Origin: Amoeboaphelidium protococcarum
Taxonomy: Eukaryota > Aphelidiomycota > Aphelidea
Length of the DNA stretch: 64,000 nucleotides
Direction of reading: 5' to 3'
Assembly (NCBI GenBank): GCA_023515745.1
Contig: JALECJ010000255.1
Coordinates: forward strand, 1,002,001-1,066,000
The translations under genes were made by a program, and so were the position numbers. Position 1 is the stretch's first letter. Every line of letters starts with the position of its first letter. A model generated the notes under the pieces. That model was given only the letters and a program-made list of their open reading frames with translations. It made no database searches and was not told the DNA's origin. Positions 1 to 11,189 of this stretch are shown here, in pieces.

Positions 1-529
1 CCTTCAAGCACTGACTAAATGAATTTTTATAAAATTTCACATTCTACCACTAATGAGCATTCTAAATATCAAGGCATCTCTTGGTTGAGTGTAGTGAGCC
101 ATCATACTTCAGTCGTTAAGGACTCGGTGTAAGATTATCTGCGCACTCAAGGCCAGAGATTAGTAGATTGATATGACGATCACTTCTTCGATTCAATCCA
201 TAGCAGTGAGATATCTGAGAAGCATTGCTCTTTATTTCAGACACGCTCATAAGATTATCAAAATCACAATCAAGCAATATTGAAAGCTTTGCATTACTCT
301 CTGGCTATAACGAGACTGAGTATAACGCGTCAGGATCTACAGTCTTGACCCGTTTATTTCCATACTGCTCTTCGCGCTCTTGCTCTTTCCTGAGACGCTT
401 CTGCTGTTTCTTGGAAATCTTGGGTGGGCTATCGATATCCACCTCATTGACGGCTGGTTACTCCTCTGTGAGTTGAGCGATATCTCCCCTACTCTCAGAC
501 GTCTTATTCTCATCAATTTATTCAGTCAT
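1..529 (-). CDS. TRM10: tRNA (guanine-N1) methyltransferase TRM10, N-terminal part (runs off the window)
   Basis: SPOUT-family enzyme that methylates N1 of purine 9 in tRNA. Only the first ~176 codons are present and the gene continues beyond base 1. Residues 1-60 are a charged tail with KKQQKRLRKEQE, as in the basic N-terminus of the family. From about residue 80 the SPOUT start is clear: LLDCDFDNLMS, then QISHCYGLNRRSDRHINLLIS, which matches the family pattern D-x-F-D-x-L-M and Q-x-x-x-C-Y-x-x-N-R-R. Several in-frame TAA/TAG codons must be Gln. Start is the ATG at 527-529, the only in-frame ATG before the conserved region. It is transcribed away from CTF8 at 610. Confidence 0.85.
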
Positions 530-609
530 GGCGCGCACGCGTAATCGTCTGTTATAATGAAGAACGAGAAGAAGTGTTAAAGAGATAGAGAGATCAAAAG
601 TAATATAAA

Positions 610-972
610 TCAAATATTCATCTTGTTCTTTACTCTTTAACTAATGAAATGTTGAGGCCTTGTGTTGAAAAAATATTTCGTTCTGATAACGTCTTCAATC
701 TAGAGGGCTCTTTATTATTAATCATCATGCTCTGCATCATCTTCATTATGAATTGACTACAACAGTAAGAAAGGATTCTTCAACTCAACCTTCTTCCCAA
801 TGAGGATGCCTGAGCCAATGGATAGTGTAGTCTAATTGTTATGTTCAGGATTGCATTCAATCAACTCTCCCAGTTCAAAGCCTTCTTGAATATCCTCCAG
901 CACTCCTTACAACTCTATAATGTAATGTTCTCCACTCTACTCACCGTTCCAAATGATCTGACTTGAAACCAT
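610..972 (-). CDS. CTF8: Ctf8, subunit of the alternative clamp loader Ctf18-RFC
   Basis: Small protein (120 aa) that with Dcc1 and Ctf18 forms the alternative RFC acting in sister-chromatid cohesion and PCNA loading. Visible signature: IIELQGVLED near residue 20, GFELGELIE, then TLSIGSGILIGKKVELKNP, which matches the Ctf8 pattern ELQG-x-L-E and L-x-I-G-x-x-x-L-x-G-K-x-x-x-L-x-x-P. The C-terminus has IRTKYFFNTRPQ, the usual strand before the Ctf18-binding tail. Length is normal for the family. Start ATG 970-972, stop TGA 610-612; Gln is encoded by TAA and TAG. No intron is needed. Confidence 0.85.
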
Positions 973-1078
973 ATTGGAAAGTTTATTCTCCAAGTTTCGA
1001 GTCCTCTCTTATTCATTCACTCACTCGGGAAGAGAGAAGCGCGAACGAACGTACGGACGGGACATTAACGCGCGTTCA

Positions 1079-1362
1079 ATGGATGCCAAATCTCGGCTTT
1101 TGGAGTTGATGTAATAGAAAGATGCTGAATGTACCGTGACTGTATCTGATGGACGCGTGGTGTCTGGCTAGTTTGTGTGTGTGGATAAACATAGAAATGT
1201 CGTGCTTCACAATTCCAAAGAGAGATATGCGAATGGTAAGAATTTTGTAGAGCTAGCGATTAATTAAACATTCAATGTGTAGGATTTACTCGTATCACTG
1301 GCACAGTAATGATTCCTGGAAAAAATCTTGAATAGATCTCCCTCACTTCTGTAGATAAATGA
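1079..1362 (+). CDS. NAA38: LSM-domain protein, NatC auxiliary subunit type (NAA38/LSMD1)
   Basis: Two exons, 1079-1235 and 1283-1362, with a 47-bp intron (GTAAGA...TGTAG); 78 aa. The product is a bare Sm/LSM fold: strand 1 AECTVTVSDGRVVSG, then QFVCVDKHRNVVLHN (Sm1, D-x-x-x-N-V-V-L), and Sm2-like GTVMIPGKNLEQISL. The Sm2 form with V-M-I-P-G-K is typical of LSMD1/NAA38, the small subunit of the N-terminal acetyltransferase NatC, rather than of spliceosomal LSm proteins (which have I-R-G). Assignment between NAA38 and another lone LSM protein is inference. Head-to-head with CTF8, about 100 bp apart. Confidence 0.75.
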
Positions 1363-1489
1363 CGATTTTGTGTTTAATAGAGTTTTGATCGCTTGCCTTC
1401 GTCCTCTATCAAATTGACGTCGTCTTCCTCTTCTTTTCATCTTTTATCTCAATCATTAATTTCTTCATTAGATAAAATTTGCGCGTATA

Positions 1490-2230
1490 ATGTCAGATAG
1501 TTGGGAAGATCAGTTGGACGATTAGCCTATTGCTGTGGCCGAGGGTGCATACGTGAACGATCAGGACGATGATGTGCTAGACTCTTGGGAAGACGAGTTG
1601 GAGGATGAAAGTGCTGATAATAAGGTCAGTACGGTGGCTCCTGTTAAGAAGAAGAAGCCGCTTGCACAAGCTATTGAAGAACGTAAGCAGGCCGAGGAGA
1701 AGAAGAGACAGGAAATTGCTGAGAAGAAGGCTCAGATGGAGGCAGAACTGATGGAAGATCCACTGGAGCGAAAGAAAAGGCTGGAGCAGGCCGTGCGTGA
1801 GGCTGATATGCAGCACGCGACCGATCTGTTTTCTGGTGTCACCTTATCTTCTGCTGATGCTGCAGCGGCTGCTGCTGGTGCTTTGGATTCAAAATAATCC
1901 ATCGATTCTATGCATCCTAAAACTAAGGAGGATTTTGAATAGTTTGCTGATCTTATCGTACAGAAAGCCGCGTCTTGCAGCGCGAAGCCTTCTGTATATG
2001 CCTAGTTTTTGGATACTTTATATAGAAACTTGGCGTTGAACTTGGATCCTATTGCTATTAGGAAGCTCTCATCTACTTTGAATACTTTGGCAAATGATAA
2101 ACAGCGCCAGGAAAAGGATAAAGGAAAGAAGAAGTCAACTGCAAAAAGTCAATTGAAGGTCTCTGCTGATCCATTCGGTGCATCTGAGGCACTCTATGAC
2201 AGAGATGATGACTATGACGACTTTATGTGA
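1490..2230 (+). CDS. HCR1: Translation initiation factor eIF3 subunit j (HCR1)
   Basis: 246-aa loosely bound eIF3 subunit that binds the 40S decoding centre and helps mRNA recruitment and recycling. The N-terminus has the repeated acidic motif D-S-W-E-D (residues 4-8 and again near 29), the family hallmark. A Lys/Glu-rich coiled coil follows (ERKQAEEKKRQEIAEKKA), then an alanine-rich stretch. The C-terminal half has the conserved helix FLDTLYRNLALNLDP and a final acidic YDRDDDYDDFM. Four internal TAG/TAA codons are Gln, for example in DFEQFADLI. Stop is TGA at 2228-2230. Confidence 0.9.
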
Positions 2231-2504
2231 CCGTGAGTTTTTAACGAACAATCACTTAAACTAATATTATAACATTCTATTCGCTTTCATTCATATCCTT
2301 AGTACTTACACTCTATATAAGTCGCCCACATATCATCATCCAATGTTTACAGTTCGTGGATGCCGCCATGACGACGAACGTCTGATGATTTGTTTCACTC
2401 GCTTTGCCTTTAAACAATCGGATGTTGAAATATTAATCAATTCTGATCAAACTACCTTGTAATAAGCATCAGCATATATTGATCTGAATTTGGAAATCTT
2501 ATTC

Positions 2505-3980
2505 ATGGATTACTTTAATTAAAATATTCCTCTGCCTCCTCCATTGCCGGGAACGATCAATGATAGCTCTTAAAGGGGAAAGAGTTATGATGGTCATCAG
2601 TAATAGATGTCACAAGTTGTAATGAAAAAGCGACCAGCTCTTCCAGCTGAGTTCCAGAGTGATACGAAATACTAAAGTTCTATAAATGCTTCTGACAAGA
2701 TTCATTCTATGCCATCGTTTGAAGACTTCGCTTAGATCAGTGCGTCTAGAACTTAAAGTACCGGATCGCAGCTGCCTCCAACATTGAGAAGGATTACGCC
2801 ACAGGGATATGCAGAGGGCCAAGCATTGAATATTGATAAAGCGTTCGCCTATCCTCCAATTGCTAAATCGTCTCTCACAAGAAAGAGTTAGCCAGTGCCG
2901 CAACGTTAGTCTTGGAGCAGTTACTAGATTCGCCAGTCTGTTGCATCCGATGTTGATGGATATTTGATGCCTCGAGGAAATGGCGGTAACGGTGCAGAGT
3001 CTGATCTAACGAGAACACCCAGCACTTCCGGTGGATGGAGAAGCGGTTATGGTGGCGATAAACCCCAGAGAGTGAGCGTGTTTCCTACGTAGTCAACTCT
3101 AAGTCTGGCAGCGGTTGATAAGTCTGGTCGTAGCTCATTATCGTTGAAGCCCGGATAATCATCACCCCAAACGTATCTGGGCAGTCAAAAGTCGATGATT
3201 AGTGTACCCGATCTTCTGTCATAATCTTAGTAGCCTTCTAATAGCTCATTGATATAGAAAAGGCCCTCAGTTCCATTAAGTGTCCCATAAATTTAAGTCG
3301 CTGATTAATCCTCAAAAGATCGCGATCAATAACGTTAAGAACATCAAAGTTAAAAAGTTAAAATAGCTGCGCGACTTCCAGCTACCAATGTAGAAGATCT
3401 GTTGCAATCCCGAAGATAAAGCATGAATAAGCTAGAAAGACCGTCATTAAGTAATGGTTCAAGTAAAGTAGAGTGCGATTTGGCTGATATTCTTGATGGC
3501 AGAAAGGCTCTGAACTTGGAGTCATCTTAACAGCAACCGACACTAAACACGTTCAATTCTAATGATACAAAGTAAACGTAAAATTCAACTAAAAGATTTG
3601 ATTATGAAATTCTTGGCTGTGTCGGTAAGAATGAGTTTGGATTCGTGTTGAAGGCTTTGAGATATGAAAAGACCGCCAAAAAACGTCGAGGTAGAGGGAA
3701 GGAGGTGTTTATCAAAATGATATCTTGCGATTCTGAGGCGTATAAAATGATATCCAAGTACGTTAATCCGTCCAATACAGAATTGGCACTTATGAAATCT
3801 GGTTAAGCTAAGCATTTACCTGAATACATTGAACATTACTGGAATGAAGAGTACTTGACCATTATTACTAAAACACACGGTATTAAGAAATCAGGAGATG
3901 ACAAGTCTGTATTTAGCCTGTTCACTGGAGACAAATATCACGAAGTTTAGTGGATCTATTATTTTAATTAGGCTGGCTGA
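2505..3980 (+). CDS. Gln-rich protein ending in a truncated protein-kinase N-lobe (PASK-like)
   Basis: 491 aa, open throughout under UAR=Gln. Residues 1-360 are low-complexity, rich in Gln and Ser, with Pro patches. From about residue 365 a kinase N-lobe begins: YEILGCVGKNEFGFVLKA (glycine-rich loop) then VFIKMI (the beta-3 lysine, near residue 400). It runs to a hinge-like ITKTHG and ends at QWIYYFNQAG followed by TGA. Hinge plus THG resembles PAS-kinase (VMEKHG). No HRD, DFG or APE motif exists downstream, and the convergent DNAJC9 gene ends only 64 bp away. It is either a pseudogene truncated by deletion or a stable N-lobe-only protein. Confidence 0.6.
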
Positions 3981-4043
3981 AAATTTAACTCACTGAGAGA
4001 GAATATCATATGGTAACTTGAGAATAAATAAATAGATTTGTAT

Positions 4044-4898
4044 TCACTTTTTAGACTTTTTGGTATATCTCTTTTCAATGCCATCCATCAGCGCGTCAAA
4101 GTTGTTCTTGTTCTTGCTTTAAATCAACTGTTTCAGCTGATCCTCTCCGCCAACTTTCTCAATTCCAAGATCCTTTGCCAACTGCTCAGCCTCTTCCGCT
4201 TCCTTTGCAGATCGTTTCAGAAGAGATTTGCGTTTCTTGTCGTCAATCTTTGATGTTTTCGTCCAAGAACGCGTCTTTGTAAGCTACTTATCATCAATCA
4301 TACGCGTCACTGCCTGGACAATTCGTTCCATGTCCTCTTGCTCAAAAGAGGAAAATGGGATGAGTTCAATCATTAGTGTTAAATCTCCACGACATTTATT
4401 ATACGCATCCTATATGTCTTACTGCTCCTCTTGTGAATTCAAATACTATTCCTTATACCGATCCAACTCCTCCTTACTAACTCTGGTAACTACTTGATCG
4501 AAATATGTCATCCAGTCAGCATCATTCGCGTCATTCAGACTATTCTCCACTTAACCAGTTGTGTCGTATACTTATCTCTTTTTTGGATCACTCAATACTG
4601 AGTAAGCTTTATTAATATCTTTAAACTTCTCCTCGGCTTCAATTAACTCTACTTTACTAAAAGTGGAAGGCTACTTATCAGGATGAAACTTCAACGCTAG
4701 ACGTCGATAACTTGATTTAATATCAATCTCGCTGGGCTTTGAATCTTTCTTCAATTCCAGAATCTCATAATAATTCAACTACTGTTACAGAGTCATACTT
4801 TACTGTCTACTTTTAATAGTCACTATACTTCTATGTTTCTTGAGTCCTACCGAGGAGTTCTCTTCATTCAAAAAACAGTAAGCGATAGAATAAGTCAT
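4044..4898 (-). CDS. DNAJC9: J-domain protein DNAJC9-like
   Basis: Nuclear HSP40 that acts as a histone co-chaperone recruiting HSP70. J domain: LNYYEILELKKDS, then SSYRRLALKFHPDKQ with the HPD motif, then FKDINKAYSVLSDP. The middle has the DNAJC9-type helical region (YKEQYLNSQEEQQD, LIPFSSFEQED) and the C-terminus is basic. Two in-frame ATGs are possible: 4898 (284 aa) and 4796 (250 aa). The inner one places the J domain at residue 8 as in other DNAJC9 proteins and may be the real start. Stop TGA at 4044-4046. Confidence 0.85.
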
Positions 4899-5115
4899 AA
4901 GAATATAGCGCGGAGAGAACAGAAACAATTCTGTCGAAGAGCCTCGCGCTGATCGGGAGAATTTCGTCTCTCCTCAATACCGTTTCTGGAACATTTCTCT
5001 GTCGACAATTTCACACAGACAGAGCGTCTTCTTTCTTCTTTCCGGTGATATAGAAAGCTTATTTATATCACTGCGTTGTAATCCAGTTTTAGCAGTGTTT
5101 ACTATTATTAACAAT

Positions 5116-6489
5116 ATGGCTTATGGTAGAATACAAAATTTATCCTATGATTTCTAGGAGTTGTACACTAACAAGAGAATGACTAGATTTTGTTTTGCAG
5201 TCATTATAGTGTCCTTTCTGGTCATCTTGTAGATTATACTAGCGTTCTCAATGCACTCAGTCGGTTGGATGGGCAATTCTTTGGCATCTGTTATTGTGAA
5301 TAAGAATGGTCTTCGTCACTGGAATTATGCATAGATTGGAGATTTAAATTTTGGTGGAGTCGGTACTAGATCTGCTAATTTGCAATCTGTTGATGAGCTG
5401 CTTAATGATAAGGACGTTCGGATTCTATCTTTTTGTCATCAAGATTGGCATGGTATCCGGCAAGCGTCTTATGGCTAAAAGTTCCCCGTTATTGAGGTGA
5501 AGGATTTTTATAATGATAAACAATTGAATAATCTTCTGCTCTTGTTCAGTAATATGCCGCACCTGGAAATTATATTGGTCAATGGTATTCCATTTGGGGC
5601 CATTAAATTTGCAAAGAAGGTGAAATAAAAATTCCCAGATATTCAGGTTCTGTTTATCTATCATGGTTCTCTTGCTCAGATGTTTCATGATGCTGAGGCG
5701 GATGTTGTTAATGAAATGATTACCGCCACACAAGATGGTATTATAGATCGTGTGGGTATTGTGAAAGAGGGCTTGGTGAATACTTTTGCTGCTTTTGGTA
5801 TAGAAACTTTTGAAATTTATAATTTTCCCTCCCCTCCTTATGATTTCAGGCGGATTTAGAATGGTAAGTAGTCAGAAGATGTGGGTAAGTCTTCCGTATC
5901 CGGATTTGATGGACGGAAGCAGTGGCATGTTGGCGTATTTGGATCTCATTGGATTCATAAAAATGTTCTGGTGCAGATCGTGGCCTTGTGTCAGTTTGAC
6001 TATGTCATTATCCATGTTCTGAAGAAGCCCAGTATCTCTTATCTCTAGCACTGCCGCGCGTATATTGTAGAGCATGGTGACTCTATTCCACATTATAAAT
6101 TTGTCGAGCTGATTCGAAGAATGGACGTCACCATGTACGTGTCGCTGACTGAAGGGTTTCCTATGACTGTGTTGGAATCTATTAGTGTTGGTGTCCCAGC
6201 ATTGACTAGTGCCACAAGCGCAATCTACTCTCTTGATCCGTATCTCCATGATGCTCTGGTTGTTAATGAGGCTGACAGTCCTGACTTTATCGCTCTAAAA
6301 GTTTAGAAAGTTTTTGAGAATTACTCTACTATTACGTAGAAAATTTGTATACTCGTTCCTAAAATCCACACTAGAGCGTAGTAGTTGATGGACTCATTCA
6401 TTGGTAATAAACCTTTATCAAAACTGGCTGCGATTGGTGAGAAGGAGACTCGGTCTAGGTGCTTAAGTTCTGCCACTTCTAAATGTTGA
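5116..6489 (+). CDS. GT-B-fold glycosyltransferase, type II membrane protein
   Basis: 457 aa. A hydrophobic signal-anchor lies at residues ~22-42 (FCFAVIIVSFLVILQIILAF), preceded by Arg/Lys, which suggests Golgi or ER topology with a lumenal catalytic part. The C-terminal third has the GT4-type donor-binding motif EGFPMTVLESISVGVPAL (E-x-F-P-x-x-x-L-E-x-x-x-x-G-V-P) and an upstream WHVGVFGSHWIHKNV like the start of the second Rossmann domain. The donor and acceptor cannot be told from sequence. One open frame to TGA 6487-6489, with about ten UAR Gln codons and no intron. Confidence 0.7.
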
Positions 6490-6849
6490 TGTCGTTTATA
6501 GTCTTTTAAAAAATACTACTATTATTATTTGATTATTTGTAATTGGTCTACGCGACTGAATTCATTTTAATTTATTTATTTTGTTAATCCTTAAGCATTG
6601 AGTTCTGTAAAGAACAACTAAAATGAGGTGATGATATCATGAGGCTAACACGCGTTGTCACGCTTGGCTGAGATTGAAATTTTGGAACGATCACACGACA
6701 AGGAGAACAAAACTTAGCCACTCGGAAACGTTATACTGAGGGTTGGTTAGCTGCTCTACTTTGCAAAAAATTTTATTTCTTGGCACCTCATTCTCTATAT
6801 CTATATCCTTTGTGTCTAACTATTTCAAGCGGCGGTGCTGGGCAGTGCG
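6490..6849. other. Intergenic gap, nothing recognised
   Basis: About 360 bp between the glycosyltransferase and the cyclin gene. AT-rich, with no convincing ORF or RNA gene. The cyclin frame stays open for a short way upstream of the chosen ATG, so the true cyclin start could lie here. Confidence 0.5.
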
Positions 6850-7707
6850 ATGTCGGCAGTCTAAATATAACCTTCTGTCTCTAATGCTGTTGTGCTGGCC
6901 GAGACTTTCGGTGATGAGCTCGATCAGCCAATGATGCATCAGTATCATCAAATCAAAGATTTCGCTCGAGATAATCATAAATAGACTTTTGAGACTGCGG
7001 CGGTTGTTGTCGATAAAGCTGGACCACCAGACTTGAGTAGTAGTAGAAGTGTCGGAGACTGTCAGCCGGATAAGATGCGCATTAATTCCGGAGTAGTCAT
7101 TGGGGAATCACGCATAACTGAAGAAATGATCTCGCTCATACACGTTACCACTCAATCTGTCATTCCAATCTAACATGGCTCGTAATCCCCTCTCAAGCGC
7201 GTCCCTCTCCTCAAAGACTATATCAAAGATTTGCTCCTAAAATCTGGCATCACCTCGAAATTGATTGGCGTCATCTATATCTATCTATGTAAAGCAAAGG
7301 CTGCTCTTCCTCTCACCGCCAAAGGTCTTCCATGCACTCCTCATCGTCTATTCACTGCAGCTCTTGTACTTGCGTGGAAGTTCACTTCTGATCATGGAAT
7401 CAAGAATCTGCACTGGTCTCGGGTATCTGGTATATTTTGTGTCTCTGAGATCAATCTGATTGAAAGACAATTTCTATCATTGCTGCAGTATTGTCTCTCT
7501 GTCTCTGATGGTGAATACTACGATTACTTGTCCCAATTGGATCGATACATTGAGGCATCACGTGGATCTTTCAAGTCTTTGCCATTGTCTGCAATGCTTC
7601 TCGCTTCGTCCAGCCGTGAGGATCAGAGTATGAGTGACAATGTGTCAGTTGTGTCGTCAGAGTCTTTGACTTCTGTTCCGGACATGATCGACTCTAATAG
7701 CAGGTGA
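6850..7707 (+). CDS. PHO80/PCL-type cyclin
   Basis: 285 aa. The cyclin fold spans about residues 120-225: LIGVIYIYLCKAKAALPL, then PHRLFTAALVLAWKFTSDHG, then WSRVSGIFCVSEINLIERQFLSLLQY. The R-L-F-x-x-A-x-x-x-A-x-K-F core and the 'x-I-N-x-x-E-x-x-F-L' helix are typical of Pho80/Pcl and CNPPD1-like cyclins, which activate Pho85/CDK5-type kinases in phosphate, polarity and nutrient control. The N- and C-terminal tails are Ser-rich and probably disordered. ATG at 6850 is the first clear in-frame Met; an internal MM pair near 6931 is an alternative. Confidence 0.75.
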
Positions 7708-7830
7708 GGCTGTCTACCATTAATATGGTGATAAGAAAGTTGCTTTTTTGGAATTTAAAGTAAGAAGACTACGTGATTAAGCTAATAAATAGAATAGATC
7801 TGCATTTCTTTGAATAGTCATAACCCATTT

Positions 7831-9189
7831 TCATTATTAATCATACTTTTTAATGTCGTCCATGGACCAGTATCTACCCTTGTTGTCCTCTCCACAAGTG
7901 AGCACTCCTGTATCAGCGACTGAGCTCACAACGCTGTTTATAGCACCGCCATGCGTACTAAACTTGTCCACCACCTGTCCAGTCCTGCTACACCAAGCAA
8001 CCAAAGTATTTGTCTTTTCACAGCCACTCAGCACGTAATCTTCAGTCAATGCAGAAAATGATGCGCCAATAAGAACATTCTTCTACGTAGCTCCAATGTA
8101 CACCTACGCCGGCTTGCCAGACGTGATATCCCACACCTTCGGTACAGAGTCTTTGCCAGAGGTGAGCAGGTATCGCGATGTCTTACAAAACTGAACTGAT
8201 GCCACATCATGACCACCATGTGCAGCCTGAATATGCCTAATCAAACGACCATTCGTGGCATCAAAAATCTTGACAGCACCATCATACCCACAAGTTGCAT
8301 ACATTCTTCCATCGCCATTATACCGGACCATACGGACACCGCCAACGTGCTATTCACTGTCCTCAATAGCTGAGGTGAAGCACTAGCCTGTGATTACATT
8401 GTACATACGTACAGGACTGTCATGTTGAGTACCAGCCAGAATGTATTCTCCCGTTGGATGAAAGCTGATAGACTTCACCGGAAACGAGTCTTCATATGTT
8501 CTGAATGCCCGCTTATTGGTCACCTTCTACAAGTCATAGAAGCGCAGAGTCTTATCATCGGAAGCGGTGGCTAAAATTCGCGTATTTGGATGGAAACATA
8601 CATCATTCACCTCGGCCGTGTGTTCATAAAGAGTGCGTATAGTGGGCTTAGTCTCCTCAGTGCCACCATCTCCAATTGTGGATCTAATCTTCATCTTTTC
8701 AACATCCAGTACTTTGATGGAGCAATCAGCAGATCCCGTGGCGACATAACGTCCATCTATGGAAAATGAAGCAGTCTTGACAGGTGACTTGTGAACTGTG
8801 GTAAATATCATTTATAAAGGAGGAGATTTGCATGCCGTAGATGGACGTTTACTCAGATCGATAATACACTCTCCCAGCCTCTCCTTTATCTATTGCTCAT
8901 TGTACTTGGCAGATAGATCAACAGCAGATGCGGATACCTTTGCAGATTATTAACCGGCGTCCCTATCCACGCCTGACGCATCTTTATTATTCTTATCAGA
9001 TAGTGTGCTACCGTTCACCGACATAGTATCCAACTTGTATGACGCGTCCTTAATTAATTCCGCCAGAGTATTAGCAGGCTGGAATTCCATAGGCTTATCT
9101 AGAGTTTCCGCTACAGTAGAAGCCAAGCCATTCATCTCGTAGTACTGCAACTACTTAACTATCATTTACAGAATCTCCTACTTGTCCAT
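7831..9189 (-). CDS. CSTF1: Cleavage stimulation factor 50 kDa subunit (CstF-50)
   Basis: 452-aa WD40 protein of the mRNA 3'-end processing complex. The N-terminus (MDKQEILQMIVKQLQYYEMN) matches the CstF-50 dimerisation domain. WD repeats follow from about residue 125: VKTASFSIDGRYVATGSADCSIKVLDVEKMK, then HTAEVNDVCFHPNTRILATASDDKTLRFYDL, and so on to CGEDNKGRYWS. Full length for the family. The 3' end reads TAT GAT TAA TAA TGA, so two UAR Gln codons precede the real stop. No intron required. Confidence 0.9.
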
Positions 9190-9380
9190 TTCTAATAATA
9201 TGTCTTAAAATTTATTAATTAAAAATAAAATCACTTTATTATTATGTGTTTTTTGAGTGAAAAGAAGAGAAGAGTTGAGAGCGGCCATTTGAGTAGCTTA
9301 TCAAGTAACCTCCACTGCATGCAAAACTAAGATGTAAATACAGCAAAAATCTAATCTTTATAAATTCAAAATGCAATTAT

Positions 9381-9981
9381 TCAAACAGCCATGATTTCGG
9401 ACAATTTCTACAAATTATAAAGTTAATTATTGAAGTGTATCAATTAGAGAAGAACTTACTGATGATTCGATCGCCCTGATGAGATTGTCTGAATGCTTGA
9501 AAGATGCAACTTTGAAGAAGGCTTCAAACAGAAATAGGGCAATTAGTAGCAGCAGAATCAAATGGAATCCGCCACTCATCTCAACCACAAAGCTTATAGT
9601 CGTGATCAATGAGATGCAGTCAATAACCAGGGATGCGATTGTCAGCTTCTTGTACAACACGAGACCGTTGACGCGTTGCATATCTTGACACAGGTAGCCG
9701 AGCATTAGCAGGATCATATCATGAGCGGATGGCTCCAGTGCCGCGCCTACAACACTTTCAAACGTATATAACACTATATTAAGTACGACTAAAATAGCCA
9801 AGGTTATTTTAAAATGGCCAGATATTCTCTAGACTTCAAGCGAGGCAAACTCTTAACGCGCGTTGCTGTTATTGATGTTTGTTGATGTTTCAACTATTGG
9901 CACTGATTAAGGGGATTGTGTATTTTAACTCAACAATGGTGAGTTATTGTCATCTTGCTATGATGACTATTACGGTGACAT
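9381..9981 (-). CDS. Uncharacterised four-span membrane protein
   Basis: Exons 9460-9981 and 9381-9407, separated by a 52-bp intron (GTAAGT...TTGTAG, 9408-9459); 182 aa. The N-terminus (residues 1-55) is Gln/Ser/Asn-rich, largely UAR-encoded, and disordered. Four hydrophobic helices follow: ITLAILVVLNIVLYTFESVV, MILLMLGYLC, IASLVIDCISLITTISFVV and LILLLLIALFLFEAFF. Without splicing the frame would run into an unlikely Cys-rich tail, so the intron is favoured. I do not recognise the family. Confidence 0.55.
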
Positions 9982-11189
9982 TTTATTACTTTTGACCAAG
10001 GATAATTATCAGCTATTATTTCGAGTTTTGATGGTGTGAATAAAGAGAGAAAGACCAAATCTATCCTTTTCCTTTTCCTTAATATGATGTTAAAATGCTA
10101 AAATCAGTAGGAATAGTAACAAGTGCCAAATAAGGTAACTGATTTAATTGCTTCGCTAATTAGCCAATCACATGAGATTAACGAAGCATTAGCCAATACT
10201 GTTGCTTTACCACGCACCCATAAAAGGCATCACTTCACCTGAATTACTTTCTTCTTCTCAATTAATTTAAAGCGAAATTTTAATCAAATCTAATATGTTA
10301 ATCTTTAACGGGATCATTGGTGTGCAAACCGTTTCTTGGGCCAAGCCTCAAAAACAATCTTAGTACAAGGTATCCTATCCAAGCACGTGTCAATCATTTA
10401 TTGTGGCAATAGAAAAGCCATACACTGAAGTGGTTGTCTCAGTTTGGCCTAAGAGTGACGCTGATCCTCTAACTAATCACGACGTCTATGAACCAGAGGC
10501 GAAAGGTCTCTATTAGTTTTCGGCCTTGATATCAATGTGCATCTTTTTAAGTTGATAATTACATTTAGAACAATAACATTCGCAGAGAAGAAATTCAAGC
10601 ATGAACCAGTGAATATTCATTCACGATCTGTGGGTTGTATATTGCTCATAATATTGTATATGGCGACGTAATTGAACGATCTATTCTATTGATGATAATT
10701 AGTTTCATTGATTGTCGTCCATACTTAACTGATCACGACTCTTCCAATACTTCTACCAGGAGCATAGAAAGAGCAAATAGGCAGACTACCTTCCTTAAGT
10801 TGGAGGTATGGTTTAAAGACCTGTTATTCGATGAAAGATTTTACGAATGAACGTCTTACGAATATGGTTTCCTTTGATTCTATGGATGAATTGATAACTG
10901 TACCTCTGACACTATCACCAATTAACACGCAATTAATTTTAAGTCTATAACCAATCAGCATCAGCATGCTTTAAATATCTTCGAACAATGTTGCGCTATT
11001 GTAGTCTTATTTCTTAGCTCATAATATCAATATGAGCCTTCTTGCGCAATTATCGTCGACGATCCAGTTTCAACCGGATGATTTAAAATTATTGGCCAGA
11101 TCATCGTTGATACGATGCGTCCAACACGCGTCAATTGAGTCAGGCCTCTATTCACTCCTGTGTAAGAAATAATCAACTCGAAGAAGACC
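9982..11189. other. 1.2-kb region without a supported gene
   Basis: Holds a few UGA-limited open frames of 65-85 codons (near 10293, 10605 and 11032), none with a recognisable domain. With only one stop codon these lengths are expected by chance. The stretch at 10140-10200 has CCAAT-like sequences. If the downstream nuclease gene is a transposon, its left end should be in this interval, but I see no terminal repeat. Confidence 0.4.

Noticed and set aside
225-476. Forward ORF at the left edge
   Set aside because: It is the shadow of TRM10, which is clearly on the minus strand.
10293-10850. Two forward ORFs of about 80 codons upstream of the XPG-Fanzor gene
   Set aside because: Length is not significant when only TGA stops, no domain is visible, and no good splice pair joins them.
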